From: Cloeon dipterum | Taxonomy: Eukaryota; Arthropoda; Insecta; Ephemeroptera; Baetidae | Direction of reading: 5' to 3' | Assembly: GCF_949628265.1 (NCBI RefSeq) | Contig: NC_088787.1 | Location: 13,010,501-13,074,500 of the forward strand | DNA: 64,000 nucleotides | Shown here: positions 37,429-48,116 of the stretch, piece after piece | How the letters are laid out: each line of letters opens with the position of its first letter | How positions within the stretch are numbered: the first letter of the stretch is position 1 | Program-made: the position numbers and the translations under genes | The notes under the pieces: generated by a model | Seen by the model: the letters and a program-made list of their open reading frames with translations, nothing else | What the model was told of the DNA's origin: nothing | The model's database searches: none

Positions 37429-39123
37429 CAGGCCCGGACTGGCACCAAATTTTTTACCGGGGACTGTTGATTTTCGCGGCCCACCGAGCCACCGCAGCCC
37501 ACTACCCCCCCCCCCCGACCTTTTATAATTTTCCATTTAAATGAAAGGTAGTTTCCTGCGCGGTGCAGTGGTAAAAACTTTTTTTCCAATTTTTTACCAT
37601 TTTCTTGCAGGCCATATTTGCACCTCAGTTTTCAATAATTTTCTAATTATTTGCTCATGACCTCGACTTCAAAATTTTTTAAAGAACCATTTGGAGAAAT
37701 TGAGGCAGCAAATGGCAATTTAAAAGAAAAAAATGTGTACAGTAGAGGAAATTTTGACCACTTCCGAACGAAAATCTTAGATTTTCATAAGGTGAAAATG
37801 GAATAAATTCATTTCTTGAATTTCTTGCGCAAGAAATGTGCAAAATTGAGTGGTAGAAACCGTTAAAAAGCAGTGGTGAACAAAATCGAGTGGTATTATT
37901 AAAGCAAATACAACCCTGATAGCGAGCTGTTTGTTTTTCCGCGTTTCTACAGAAATAATGTCCTGCTCAGCCACTTGTCGGGAGAGGAAGCTCATGAATT
38001 AGGACTACAACCAGTAGCCGAAACTAGTTGAGCAGGATATTTCTGTAGAAATACAGAAAAATATAAAGCTCGCGCTATTCTTCGAGGAAGCTGCCATTCA
38101 TGTCGACTGATTTTTTACTTGTACGGATTATTTAGTTGTGCAGTAAAAATACATATATATATATATATATCATCTGAAATGGATGGAGTGACATCAAATA
38201 CATCAATAATCGACCTATTCTGGCCCAATTATTTTGGAAAACAGGGAAAACTTGACAGTTGAATAAGGTTGCGTTGCTAAAATCTGTGTGTTCCTCAAAA
38301 TTCACTCTTGTATGAGGTTCAGAGCAATAAATAAATATTTTTTCAGATTAATATTACCTTTTTTCCCTTTTGAACAAATCAGCTTGACATTAATTTTTTC
38401 TTGAAATTTTTTTACATATTTGACTTCTAAATAAAAATAGAAACGTATGCTAGAGCACTCACATCAGCCAGCCTCGCCAAATTTTGATTAGCCGCTTTGG
38501 TTTTAGCTCGCCAGGCACGCCTGCCGCCGGTCAATAGTTCGAAAATGGAAAAAAGAAGTTTTAGCTCCTTCGGCCGTTTGTTGGCCTATTCTCATCCAAA
38601 TCTAATAAAAACGCAGCCCAAATAATGCATTCAATAGTTTCCGCGCTAGTATGAAACACGCAAAGCGAATTTTTCAATCTCGAAGAGGGGGCCGCCGAGT
38701 CCTTGTACATACCTGATCAAGCTCTCGATTTAATTTTTATTCCTGTGTAAGACAGAAAAATCAAGGATATGATAGTTTTTCCCGTTTGATCACTCCCCAA
38801 TAAAAATATGATAACATGAATTTAACGAGGAGCGGGCCCAACGACCAAAGCGGTGGCCCGGTGGGCGCAACGAAAATGAAAATTTTTTCGATTTTTTATT
38901 TTCAAGATTTTTCCTTTGATTTTGAAAATGTTTTAGCCACAACAAAGAATTGAACTTATGTTGCCGCCAGCTCCAGCACGGAAAAACCACAAAAAATGGG
39001 CTGCGACAGCCACAAACGCGGGCTGCTTGACAGTCTTGGAAATATTGGGCGGTCCGGGCGGCCCACTTGGGCCGCGGCCCACCGGGGTTTCGCCCGGTGC
39101 GCCCGATTACCAGTCCGGGCCTG
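37429..39123 (+). mobile_element. non-autonomous hAT element, copy 1
   Basis: A 1,695-bp element with inverted ends CAGGCCCGGACTGG / CCAGTCCGGGCCTG and a perfect 8-bp duplication ATTGTTGC at 37421-37428 and 39124-39131, which defines it as hAT. It contains a long C tract near 37506, a nested family B MITE at about 37561-37918, an internal inverted repeat around 37946-38056 (TTTCTACAGAAAT / ATTTCTGTAGAAA) and an AT dinucleotide run near 38155. No transposase ORF. Other copies: 54047-57713, 60135-60701 and about 61635-63085. Confidence 0.9.
37561..37918 (+). mobile_element. hAT-type MITE family B, nested copy
   Basis: Lies inside the hAT element. The right end is ACAACCCTG; the left terminal CAGGGTTGCA part is deleted. 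The hAT relative at 61635-63085 keeps the complete nested MITE with its duplication, so the insertion predates hAT amplification and the deletion came later in the lineage of copies 1 and 2. Confidence 0.75.
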
Positions 39124-39758
39124 ATTGTTGCCCAGTATCATTCCACTTTAAAAAATATACTAAAATCAAATAGGATAAATTCTTGTTATTCTTTTACCTC
39201 TCAACTAGCCTTGAACGATTACGGGAAAAAATATTGTTGATGCGTTTGTTTTGATAAAATTAGATAAAAAGATATTTCGCACAACATACACCCAGAGCAA
39301 TAAGTCGAGAGTAGTAAAATTGTTGTCATTGATATTATGGCTTTGCCATACACGACGGACGACTCACAACAACTCTAAGATTTTTTTAAAAGCAAAGAAC
39401 GCCGGTTGATAGTTTCATTGCATTCTTTTAAGTAGTGATGATAAAATAATGAGCTCGATTAATCTCGAATTAAGCGCATGACTAATCTTTGTCGCGCAAA
39501 TCGATGCAACACGTTCGTAAATCTGGCGCTAATTGTAAGTCAGACTCAGACTGCCAAACACCGGCATAGGGCATGGGAGTCGCGTGTCACACTCGTGCCG
39601 AACCGTCGGCCTAACATCGGCGTGGTTGGGCTGGCAGCGAGCCGAAGGGGCTGACGAAGGCACAATCGTGGTGCTCGAGACCCAACCGGCGCAAGTAAAG
39701 CCGGAAGAGGGTGAGAAATGAAAATAAATACATACATATAAACCTTGAGGAAACTCAC

Positions 39759-39813
39759 CTTGGGTAAACGCTAGCAAACAGCTTAAGATGGCCAGCTGAA
39801 GCGTAATTAACAT
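39759..39813 (-). CDS. possible first exon of a small secreted peptide
   Basis: An ATG-started exon encodes MLITLQLAILSCLLAFTQG, a textbook signal peptide (hydrophobic core, small residues before the likely cleavage site), followed directly by a consensus donor (CCCAAG then GTGAGT at 39758). I could not define the second exon. Reading through instead gives a 94-residue frame with a few cysteines that ends at 39529. No family recognised; chance is possible. Confidence 0.3.
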
Positions 39814-40137
39814 CCTAAATCAGTGTAGACTCTCGCAGTCGCATTACTCGTTGATTTCAATGCATTTAAGCATCAGGACGGGTCTTGGTCTGCCGATATC
39901 CGCGCTGTTTGCAAGTAAAATCACTGTGCACAAAGCGCCATTGCATGAGGTTCGAGAGGAACTAATGGTAATTTGGCATCTGGTTGGTAACCTCCCTCCA
40001 GCTAGCACACACACTCGAATTCCTTCCCACTCTTCCACGCTTCTTGTCCTATTCAATTCACAATCGCCCGCCCCCACTACCTTGTTATGCAGCATGCAAG
40101 AGCAAGACGCATGAGCATGGTCCAAAATCCAAGCTGG

Positions 40138-40252
40138 CAGGGCTGCCACTCTCCGGGTTTGGGACTGAAAATTTAACACGGGGAGTATAGGGATCCCTGG
40201 GTTTTCGAGTCCAAAATCTCCGGGTTTTAGCTTTGGAAGTCTGGCACCCCTA
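40138..40252 (+). mobile_element. 115-bp hAT-type MITE (family E)
   Basis: Ends CAGGGCTGCCA and TGGCACCCCTA, nearly inverted repeats (YAGGGSTGCCA), flanked by the perfect 8-bp duplication CAAGCTGG at 40130-40137 and 40253-40260. Internal near-repeats CTCCGGGTTT also occur. Very short and non-coding; a hAT passenger. Confidence 0.88.
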
Positions 40253-40719
40253 CAAGCTGGACCAGCAGGCGACATATTATAAGGTGTATAACGAAAATAA
40301 GAAGTTAGCGCTATCTGTGCGAAATTTTGGTATTAACACGTGATACACACTTTAAAGGAATTCTGGTGTATCACAGAATATGTTTTCTCAGCAGTTACAA
40401 AATAATCAGTTTAAGGTTATTGGTAGCAATCCACCAATATCAAAGACCTTGCAAAGGTGACATCACAATATTAAAAACTATATTTTGTGGTGTCGCAGCG
40501 GCATCCACAGCATGACAATAAAAAAGCCCTTAAGCCATTGCTATTGTCACATAGGATCAAGCAGCAGGGCCTTTTGTGGAATAGTTTGGAAGCAGAGAGT
40601 AATCCCTTCTCTTGCTTGACAGGCTTCTTCTCAGGGTGAGACTTGCTCTACCTTCGAAGGTTAAAAAGCAAGTAGGTTTGTAGTGGTCAATTAAGTGTGA
40701 TTTTTTTTTATTTGTTTCC

Positions 40720-40725
40720 TTTATT
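40720..40725 (-). terminator. polyadenylation signal of RPS10 copy 1
   Basis: AATAAA on the minus strand, 45 nt after the stop. Copies 2 and 3 have the variant ATTAAA at the matching position because of one base change (TTTAATAATG). Confidence 0.5.
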
Positions 40726-40769
40726 AACGAAACATTTTTTATTTTTAAGAAATACATACAAGTAATGGA

Positions 40770-42359
40770 TTACTGTGGGGGAGGAGCACCTCGTCCACGT
40801 CCAAATCCGCGCTGAAAAGATAAATGACAGTCAGCATCCCATAATTTAATGATAAATTTTTTAAGTGCATCTGATAGACACTTACGAAATCGATCTCGGC
40901 AGCTCCAGCGCCAACTTCGGCCTTCTTGTCGGGAGCGCCAGGTCCCTTTCTGTAAGCCGCTCGATCTTCCGTCATTTTAGAAGAATCCGACTTGGGTGCT
41001 GAGGGACGTGGCCTTGCAGCCTCTGTCCTTGTCTGCCTCTTTAAAGTGGCAGGAACAATCTAAAATACAAAACGATATTAAATAGTTGCAGTACATTTCA
41101 TGCATGGGCGATTTTTCTGTGATTGCTATTTGAATGAATCAAACAATTATCACAGAAAAAAATTAGCGGTCAAATGCATCCCATGATTTTTACTTTGTTC
41201 TAGCTAAATGTTTCAATGAACTTTAAATTTTAACAATCAGATGTTTGCCATTCGAAAACAATCAAAATTAAATGAACGATTTCTAGTGTTAAAAAAAACT
41301 CTATGTCTCAGCCTCATGATCTGGAGGTGCCGGTGGTAATTTTTCCTGACAAGTGAAAAATTGTTTACAAGGCACAGATGGCCAGATAAGAAGGAGACTC
41401 GTGGTATCCAGGGGGTTTAACCTATGAATTGCAGCTGAAGCAGCTTGAACTGTAACTGACCCAAAATCAGCTGTGGGGTTGATGGGACTGTACTAATTTT
41501 TACATTTATTCAAAATTCTTGATAATGGCAAAATATGATCATTAAAAGCACGAATCTTTTGTGAATTTTCAACTAACATAGCCTGTGGTCACGTTGGCAA
41601 AAATCTTATAATTTTTTGGAACAGAATTTTAAATTTTAAATTAAGTTGCAAATTATTGAGACAGTTAACAAAATCCGCTTTTCGGCCGCGAGGCGAGATT
41701 ATCAAAATTGAAAAACTTTTTAAGTCCCACTTTTCAGCAGTTAAAAAAGGTCCGCAAAAATCAAAAATTTTTGCGAAAATAAACCCATTACATCAAAAAG
41801 CAAATTAAATAATTAATATATGTACTTATGAATTGTGTTAAATTAAAAACTACCCCGAATGGAATTGAAGACGTGTGTGCTAATCACAGAACAAAGTACA
41901 TAATCTCACGTTTCCATTCCCTGTTATTTCACTTTCGATTCATAACTTTAAACTCTCCTGCATGGTTAATTCCTCAAATAAATATTTATAATAGACTCGA
42001 AAGCAAACAGAATTTAAATTATGTATGCCGTGTTTATTCACACACCTCTGGGGGAAGGTGGAGGAAAGTCCTAAGGTAGTTGATGCCCTCGTTGTTGAGG
42101 TACCAATAGTAGTGCCTCCAGGCGAACTGTTCATTTACCAACCCTCGGCTCTTCAACGACTGAAAGATGCAAATAGTAAAACTACTGAAATAAATCAAAA
42201 ACTTGAAAATTGTACCTGCATGGCCTTGATAACATGGAGATTGCTAATGGCCTCCAGTTCGGGGTGCTTCGGTGCGTGGAAATCCTTCTTGGCCACCATC
42301 ACACCTTCCTTGAAAAGGTACTCATAGATGGCCAAACGATCCTTCTTGGACATCAGCAT
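40770..42359 (-). CDS. RpS10: ribosomal protein S10 (eS10), copy 1
   Basis: Four coding exons, 42359-42216, 42159-42046, 41059-40886 and 40811-40770, all GT-AG, give 157 residues. Start [19 protein letters not shown], core [17 protein letters not shown] and [13 protein letters not shown], and C-terminus [13 protein letters not shown] are the eS10 signature; human RPS10 is 165 residues. It sits in the 40S subunit near the mRNA entry side. One base before the ATG there is an acceptor (TTTCAG), so a 5'UTR intron exists, but the first exon is not located. It is the first of three tandem copies encoding the same protein. Intron 2 (986 nt) is very similar in all copies. Confidence 0.95.
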
Positions 42360-43470
42360 CCTGAAATCAATTCAAAAGAGACCGTGCTTAGATGTGACCG
42401 AGACCCGAGATGTACATGTGGATCGAACGTAAACATCAGTCAGCGACAACAATTTTCGGCCCGGTTTTCTCGGACAAGGAAAATAAAAAAATAGTAATTA
42501 ATGTTCCAGGGCTTAGGTACGGGTCTTAAACTATTAAAATATTAGGTCGAATTACTTGGATAGCTTTAGATGTCTACACCATAGAAGGATGAAAATCTGA
42601 AAATCAAATGTGCGGCATATGCGCTTGCTACTCGGGCAAATGCAACTGATCAAAGGACAAAGGAGGCGTGGTTATTAAGTCCGTGTCAGTCGCATTGATA
42701 ACGCAGCCATGTTGGAAGTTTAAATGAAAAACGCGGCAAACTTGGTGATGAAAAGTTACCGCATTTTCGCATTTCGCATGACATAATATTTGAGTAACAT
42801 CCGTAAAAATAAGTATTCTGTGGCTGCGGCGATTGCCAGTATCTTCTTTCAATGAAATTCAAGTTTTAGGAATCTTAACGTTGCAAACAAATCTCAACAG
42901 TAAATTCCGTAAATTCAAGAAAAAATAATTCAACCCTTTGTCAGATGTTACGGGCAATTGCACCTACCAAAGCAAGTTGAGCATCTAGTCCTGTTCATTA
43001 TTTTTTTCAAGTTGGATTTTTATGTACCGAGAGTGAATTCAGTAGTATAAATTTTATTATTTAAGGTCTCATAGGATTGTGAGTTTAAGATAAATTTCGT
43101 AATTTTATCCAGGCAAATAAAGTTTAAAGTTTTTAAGCTTGAAAAAATGGAATTCGTTGCATATATAGGTATATTATTCTGCATTTATAGAATTATTCTG
43201 CTATTCAAAGAAGTTTCGTTCATTTATTCTTGTAGACCTATGCAGACCTATGATGATATTACACTTAGGTCGATTTTAACTTACATAATTATGGTTTAAA
43301 ACTTAATGAAAAAGTTTGATCATAATTTAGAGCAACTTTATTTTCAACAGTCACAAAATCAATGTGAGTTCGGACAGTTAAATTAATTATTATGAACACA
43401 GTGTGATTTTTTTATTTGTTTCCTTTAATAATGAAACATTTTTTTTATAGAAATACGCATAAGTAATGGA

Positions 43471-45060
43471 TTACTGTGGGGGAGGAGCACCTCGTCCACG
43501 TCCAAATCCGCGCTGCAAAAGAGAAATGACAGTCAGCATCCCATAATTTAATGATAATTTTATTTAAGTGCATCTGATAGACACTTACGAAATCGATCTC
43601 GGCAGCTCCAGCGCCAACTTCGGCCTTCTTGTCGGGAGCGCCAGGTCCCTTTCTGTAAGCCGCTCGATCTTCCGTCATTTTAGAAGAATCCGACTTGGGT
43701 GCTGAGGGGCGCGGCCTTGCAGCCTCTGTCCTAGTCTGCCTCTTCAAAGTGGCAGGAACAATCTAAAATACAAAACGATATTAAATAGTTGCAGTAAATT
43801 TCATGCATGGGCGATTTTTCTGTGATTGCTATTTGAATGAATCAAACAATTATCACAGAAAAAAAATTAGCAGTCAAATGCATCCCATGATTTTTACTTT
43901 GTTCTCGCTAAATGTTTCAATGAACTTTAAATTTTAACAATCAGATGTTTGCCATTCGAAAACAATCACAATTAAATGAACGATTTCTAGTGATATAAAA
44001 ACTCTGTCTCAGCCTCATTATCTGGAGGTGCCGGTGGTTATTTTTCCTGGCAAGTGAAAAATTGTTTACAAGGCACAGATGGCCAGATAAGAAGGAGACT
44101 CGTGGTATCCAGGGGGTTTAACCTATGAATTGCAGCTGAAGCAGCTTGAACTGTAACTGACCCAAAATCAGCTGTGGGGTTGATGGGACTGTACTAATTT
44201 TTACATTTATTCAAAATTCTTGATAATGGTAAAATATGATCATTAAAAGCACGAATCTTTTGTGAATTTTCAACTAACATAGCCTGTGGTCACGTTGGCA
44301 AAAATCTTATAATTTTTTGGAACAGAATTTTAAATTTTAAATTAAGTTGCAAATTATTTAGACAGTTAACAAAATCCGCTTTTCGGCCGCGAGGCGAGAT
44401 TATCAAAATTGAAAAACTTTTTAAGTCACACTTTTCAGCAGTTAAAAAAGGTCCGCAAAAATCAAAAATTTTTGCGAAAATAAACCCATTACATCAAAAA
44501 GCAAATTAAATAATTAATATATGTACTTATGAATTGTGTTAAATTAAAAACTACCCCGAATGGAATTGAAGACGTGTGTGCTAATCACAGAACAAAGTAC
44601 ATAATCTCACGTTTCCATTCCCTGTTATTTCACTTTCGATTCATAACTTTAAACTCTCCTGCATGGTTAATTCCTCAAATAAATATTTATAATAGACTCG
44701 AAAGCAAACAGAATTTAAATTATGTATGCCGTGTTTATTCACACACCTCTGGGGGAAGGTGGAGGAAAGTCCTAAGGTAGTTGATGCCCTCGTTGTTGAG
44801 GTACCAATAGTAGTGCCTCCAGGCGAACTGTTCATTTACCAACCCTCGGCTCTTCAACGACTGAAAGATGCAAATAGTAAAACTACTGAAATAAATCAAA
44901 AACTTGAAAATTGTACCTGCATGGCCTTGATAACATGGAGATTGCTAATGGCCTCCAGTTCGGGGTGCTTCGGTGCGTGGAAATCCTTCTTGGCCACCAT
45001 CACACCTTCCTTGAAAAGGTACTCATAGATGGCCAAACGATCCTTCTTGGACATCAGCAT
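43471..45060 (-). CDS. RpS10: ribosomal protein S10 (eS10), copy 2
   Basis: Exons 45060-44917, 44860-44747, 43762-43589 and 43512-43471 encode the same 157-residue protein as copy 1. Differences from copy 1 are silent or intronic (for example GGGGCGCGG versus GGGACGTGG in exon 3). Introns and about 500 bp upstream are also duplicated; homology with copies 1 and 3 ends near 45530. The spacer beyond it carries a palindromic MITE and a GC-rich insertion. It looks functional: splice sites, frame and polyadenylation variant are intact. Confidence 0.95.
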
Positions 45061-45604
45061 CCTGAAATCAAGTCAAAAGAGACCGTGCTTAGATGTGACC
45101 GAGACCCGAGATGTACATGTGGGTCGAACGTAAACATCAGTGGGTGACAACAATTTTCGGTCCGGATTTCTCAGACAAGGAAAATAAAAAAATAGTAATT
45201 AATGTTCCAGGGCTTAGGTACGGGTCTTAAACTATTAAAATATTAGGTCGAATTACTTGGATAGCTTTAGATGTCTACACCATAGAAGGATGAAAATCTG
45301 AAAATCAAATGTGCGGCATATGCGCTTGCTACTCGGGCAAATGCAACTGATCAAAGGACAAAGGAGGCGTGGTTATTAAGTCCGTGTCAGTCGCATGGAT
45401 AACGCAGCCATGTTGGAAGTTTAAATGAAAAACGCGGCAAACTTGGTGATGAAAAGTTACCGCATTTTCGCATTTCGCATGACATAATATAATGAGTAAC
45501 ATCCGTAAAAATAAGTATTCTGTGGCTGGAATGGAATGACTGGAAGTTTTAGTAATCTTAATGTTGGAAACATATCTCAACAGTAAATTCAAGAAAAAAT
45601 AATT

Positions 45605-45744
45605 CGTCCTGGTCCTGGCAAAATTGCGTAACTTTCAACAACTAAACACGAATTTCCTTGTTGCGAGAAAGGGTCAACAATCAATTCGACCAAGAAAATT
45701 TGGGTGTTTGTTGAACGTTGCGCAATTTTGCCGGGACCAGGACG
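45605..45744 (+). mobile_element. palindromic MITE family D, intact copy
   Basis: A 140-bp element has long inverted ends (CGTCCTGGTCCTGGCAAAAT / ATTTTGCCGGGACCAGGACG) and AATT on both sides (45601-45604, 45745-45748). The sister spacer after RPS10 copy 1 (near 42927) has the uninterrupted AATTCAACCC, so the insertion followed the gene duplication. A diverged relative lies at 21574-21720. Confidence 0.88.
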
Positions 45745-45806
45745 AATTCAACCCTTTGTCAGATGTTACGGGCAATTGGACCTACCAAAGCAAGTTGAGC
45801 ATCTAG

Positions 45807-47936
45807 TTCACCTACGTAGAATATGGCAGGTGTGGACCTTGGTTGGGAGGGCGGAGGCGCGACTACCGCCAAAAGTTGCTGTACCGGGGGAAACCCGGGG
45901 AGCCCCGAGGGTTAAGCCCGCGAGCCCCTAGGAGCCCCGCGACCGACCCGCGTCCCTATGCTCGCGGGTAAAAAAATCGCCGAATCGGCGCCAAACTCGG
46001 TTTGTAGTTAGGCGGCGCCGCCAGAACGAGGGTCCGCAGGGCGAAACCGCCGCAGGCCCCGTAAGGCAATTTTTAAAAAAATTTAAACTTTTTGACCCAT
46101 TTTTAGGGGTTATTCGCCCCCACGGGGGTTGCAGGGGGTGCAGGGTGGCTGAACCGGGGCGAATCCGACGCAGAATTTTGCGGCGAGTTCGGCGAACACC
46201 GGTTACGCCATCTAGCACGAACGGGGCCGGAGTTACGAATTTTTAAAGGCGAAACATCGCTTGTCGTGACACTCCAAAATGGTGTTTTTTTTTTGGGACT
46301 GGCGGTCCTGTATGGGACCGATTGCGGGTTTTTTGGTGTCAAAAATTCGGCCTCGACGCCGCCGGTCTGCTGACGCCGCGTTTTTCAAAATTTGACCATT
46401 TTTGAGTCCGCGGCGCCATTTTTGCCGAAAAAAGTCCAAATTTTCAAAAAAAATGCCGCCTAGCCACCTGAGCTAGGTATCGAGCAAAGTTTAATTTTTG
46501 GGAGTCAATTTGAAAATTAACTCATAAGTTTGATTTTTCAGGTAGTGGAAAATTCGGGTTTTTTCGACATGCCGCGCCTTTCGGCCGCCGACGCTAAAAT
46601 ACGGGGACCTAAATCAAAAATCATATCTATTAAAAAGTTGCTAAATTTAATCTCCTATATTTTGAGACCAATTGTGGCAAAATCGGAGCAAAATTCGAAA
46701 AAACCTATAGGTTTAAAGACGCAAAAACGTGGTTTTTCACTTTCTCCCATAAGAAATACATGGGAAACTGGATTTTTCGTAAACGAGTGCCCCGATTGTT
46801 TAGCCACCGTATCTGCCCGACGCAGGTGACCAACCTCGATGATCGACCCGATTTTCAGATTTTTCGGGCCCATAGAAAAATTAAAATTGCGGATTTACGG
46901 GTTTTTCGCTTCATTCCCGACAAAGCTGAGAGGTCAAGAACGGTTTTTAATTCGCAAAAATCGACCGCGCGTGCTACCTTTGACCGCGACCCCTCGTTGG
47001 ACAGAGAATAACTTCTTCTTTTATAGGCGCTACCCTGACGACCTTTTTCAGGATCGCCCGACCTGAGTTACCTCCGGAGGCCGTTTTTTGAGGCAATTTT
47101 CGCACTTTCCGCCTCAATTGGCCGCACTTTGACTTGATTTTCGACCCCCGCCGCCTCCGACCTTCCTCAGGTCGATTTACCTGAGAATCGGATTTACGCG
47201 ATTTTTTCGTTTCTTTCGCGACTTTTGTGATACTTTGACGGTGCGGAGCCGCACTTTCGATTTTTTTTTATTTTGCCATCCCGCGGGGCGAGAACTTCCG
47301 CAGTGTGCGGTTTGGCGCCGCACGAATCGCTTTTCGACAAAATTTCGCGAAGCGCGCGAAAAGCGGCTGTGTTTTTGGTCGTGGTGCGGAGGCGCACACT
47401 CGATTTCCGACGATTTTGCGCAGTGCGCGAGCGGCGGTGCGGTTCAACGCTTTCTGCGGCGGCGCTCGATCTTCCTTCGGACGATTTTGCGCGTTAGCGC
47501 CGAGGTGCCGCTGTACGTCGCGCTGCGGAGGCACTCGATCTGCCGTTGGACGATTTTGCGCGGCAGCGCAGAGGTGCAGTTTTACGCATTCTGCGGCGCC
47601 GCTCGACCTGCCTTTTGACGATTTTGCGCGGCGGCGCGAAGGTGCGGTTGTGCGCTTTCTGCGGCGGCGCGCTTTCTGCGGCGGCGCTCGATTTGCCGTT
47701 GGACGATTTTGCGCGGCGGCGCGACGAGGTGCGTCATTACGCTGTGCCGCGCAGGAGCGCTCGATTCGCCTTCCGGTGCGCGCACCCGACGTCTCGACGG
47801 TCCAGCGCCCGCAGGGCGGCGGGCGCGCGTGGACCGAAGGTCCGCGCACGCGCCAAGTCGGGAAGCCCGAAGGGCCGGACGGCGGCCGCGAAGCGGCCGT
47901 CGGCGCGCGCAGCGCCAAGTGGCGACGAGCCACTTG
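45807..47936 (+). mobile_element. 2.1-kb GC-rich insertion of unknown class
   Basis: Absent from the otherwise homologous spacer near 42992 (CATCTAG|TCCTGTTC), so it is a discrete insertion. It is strikingly GC-rich compared with its surroundings and contains about five imperfect repeats of 67-85 bp at 47400-47760. It ends with the perfect hairpin CAAGTGGC-gacga-GCCACTTG at 47916-47936. No terminal inverted repeat and no clear target duplication. The terminal hairpin and lack of duplication are reminiscent of Helitrons, but the end is not CTRR and the target is not AT, so I leave it unclassified. The long ORFs in it are repeat-driven. Confidence 0.65.
47400..47760 (+). repeat. tandem repeats of about 70 bp, GC-rich
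   Basis: The core GACGATTTTGCGC recurs near 47408, 47480, 47549, 47618 and 47702, each followed by a variable GCGGCGGTGCGG-like part and preceded by CTCGATYTGCC-like sequence. The same core appears as ACGATTTTGCAGAGCG near 58156, linking the two loci. Confidence 0.75.
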
Positions 47937-48116
47937 TCCTGTTCATTATATTTTTTCTATTTTTTCAAGTTAGATTTTTATGTACCGAGAGTGAATTCAT
48001 TGATTGTTATTTAAGGTCTCATAGAAGTGTGAGTTAAAGATAAATTACGTAATTTTATCCAGGCAAATAAAGTTTAAAGTTTATAAGCTTGAAAAATTGG
48101 AATTCCGTTGCATATA

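Larger units (their letters stand above)
37010..39147 (+). mobile_element. TTAA-target MITE family C, copy split by a hAT element
   Basis: Inverted ends AGAGGAATGATACTGG and CCAGTATCATTCCACT, with TTAA on both sides (37006-37009 and 39148-39151). About 435 bp of it is MITE; the remaining 1,703 bp is the hAT insertion at 37429-39123 plus its duplicated target. The intact relative is 27842-28275. Confidence 0.85.

Noticed and set aside
42025-42494. plus-strand ORFs in the RPS10 copies (repeated at 44726 and 51454)
   Set aside because: Antisense shadows of RPS10 exons 1 and 2.
45807-47936. Helitron classification of the GC-rich insertion
   Set aside because: The 3' hairpin fits, but the terminus is CTTG rather than CTRR and the insertion site is not A/T; kept as unclassified.
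47268-47973. ORFs of more than 200 codons on both strands, rich in Arg, Ala and Cys
   Set aside because: They run through the GC-rich tandem repeats; open frames on both strands and in several phases are expected there and the peptides are simple repeats.
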